Origin: Trueperaceae bacterium
GTDB taxonomy: Bacteria; Deinococcota; Deinococci; Deinococcales; Trueperaceae
Direction: 5' to 3'
NCBI GenBank assembly: GCA_003567075.1
Contig: PXAU01000097.1
Coordinates: 1 to 5,729 of the forward strand
DNA: 5,729 nucleotides
The notes under the pieces were generated by a model. It ran no database searches and had not been told where the DNA came from. It worked only from the letters and a program-made list of their open reading frames with translations. Of the stretch, positions 5,504-5,729 are shown piece by piece. A program made the position numbers and the translations under genes. How positions within the stretch are numbered: position 1 is the first letter of the stretch; each line of letters starts with the position of its first letter.

Positions 5504-5729
5504 TCATGAAGCGATGAGTCTCCGCAGGTACGTGACGCTGGTTCGCGCCCAGGCGTCCTCGGTAGCGATGCTCTCCGCCAGCGACGAACGCTTGGGCGGC
5601 CAGAGTTCGAGGATCACGTTGTGCTCTCGACCGCTCGACCCCACCTGCTGCAGCAGCCAGGGGATGTCGATCATCCCGTCGCCGGCCGGGCGGCCTTCGA
5701 CCACGAACCCCATGGTCTCGTTGCTCCGC
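5504..5729 (-). CDS. Sugar phosphate isomerase/epimerase-like TIM-barrel protein (C-terminal fragment; OiaC-like candidate)
   Basis: Only the last 74 residues are inside the window; the frame is open to the right edge. GDGMIDIPWLLQQV (16-29 of the fragment), then VILELWPP (38-45) and a closing helix WARTSVTYLRRLI (60-72), match the C-terminal end of xylose-isomerase-like TIM-barrel enzymes. In that family the final beta strand often carries a metal-binding Glu; Glu41 in ILELW is the likely residue. The family includes isomerases, epimerases and the 3-oxo-isoapionate decarboxylase OiaC. Given the kinase 16 nt downstream and the ApnO-like gene after it, an OiaC-like or OtnI-like role is plausible, but the fragment is too short to choose. 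The stop TGA is at 5504-5506. Confidence 0.8.
   Translation of the reverse strand, partial: RSNETMGFVVEGRPAGDGMIDIPWLLQQVGSSGREHNVILELWPPKRSSLAESIATEDAWARTSVTYLRRLIAS

Overview
The window is a high-GC bacterial chromosomal segment with dense, short-spaced genes and no RNA gene, mobile element or CRISPR array that I can see. Two divergent genes on the left have a TANNNT hexamer 6-7 nt before the ATG and no Shine-Dalgarno sequence, which looks like leaderless transcription. Together with the high GC content, this pattern would fit Deinococcota (for example a Trueperaceae-like lineage). Actinomycetota also use leaderless mRNAs, so the taxonomic guess is weak.

Left part (1-1540): a DUF3179 protein with a probable signal peptide reads leftward and runs off the window. 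A 233-nt divergent intergenic region follows, holding two candidate -10 elements and a perfect 20-bp tandem duplication. Next is a Crp/Fnr-family regulator reading rightward. It converges on the following operon, and two overlapping, mutually exclusive hairpins lie between the two stop codons.

Right part (1593-5729, all minus strand): a compact catabolic operon whose upstream end lies outside the window. In transcription order it encodes the C-terminus of a TIM-barrel sugar phosphate isomerase/epimerase-like protein, a DUF1537 four-carbon acid sugar kinase, an ApnO-like NAD(P)-dependent oxidoisomerase of the phosphogluconate-dehydrogenase-C-terminal family, a short-chain dehydrogenase, and a GntR/FCD regulator. 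Kinase and oxidoisomerase overlap by 4 nt; the other gaps are 16, 69 and 56 nt.

The combination of oxidoisomerase, DUF1537 kinase and TIM-barrel protein matches the enzyme classes of the described D-apionate pathways: ApnO makes 3-oxo-isoapionate, which OiaK phosphorylates or the TIM-barrel enzyme OiaC decarboxylates. My reading is therefore an operon for apionate or a closely related acid sugar, regulated by its own last gene. The family assignments are strong. The exact substrate is inference, and the SDR has no established place in that pathway.
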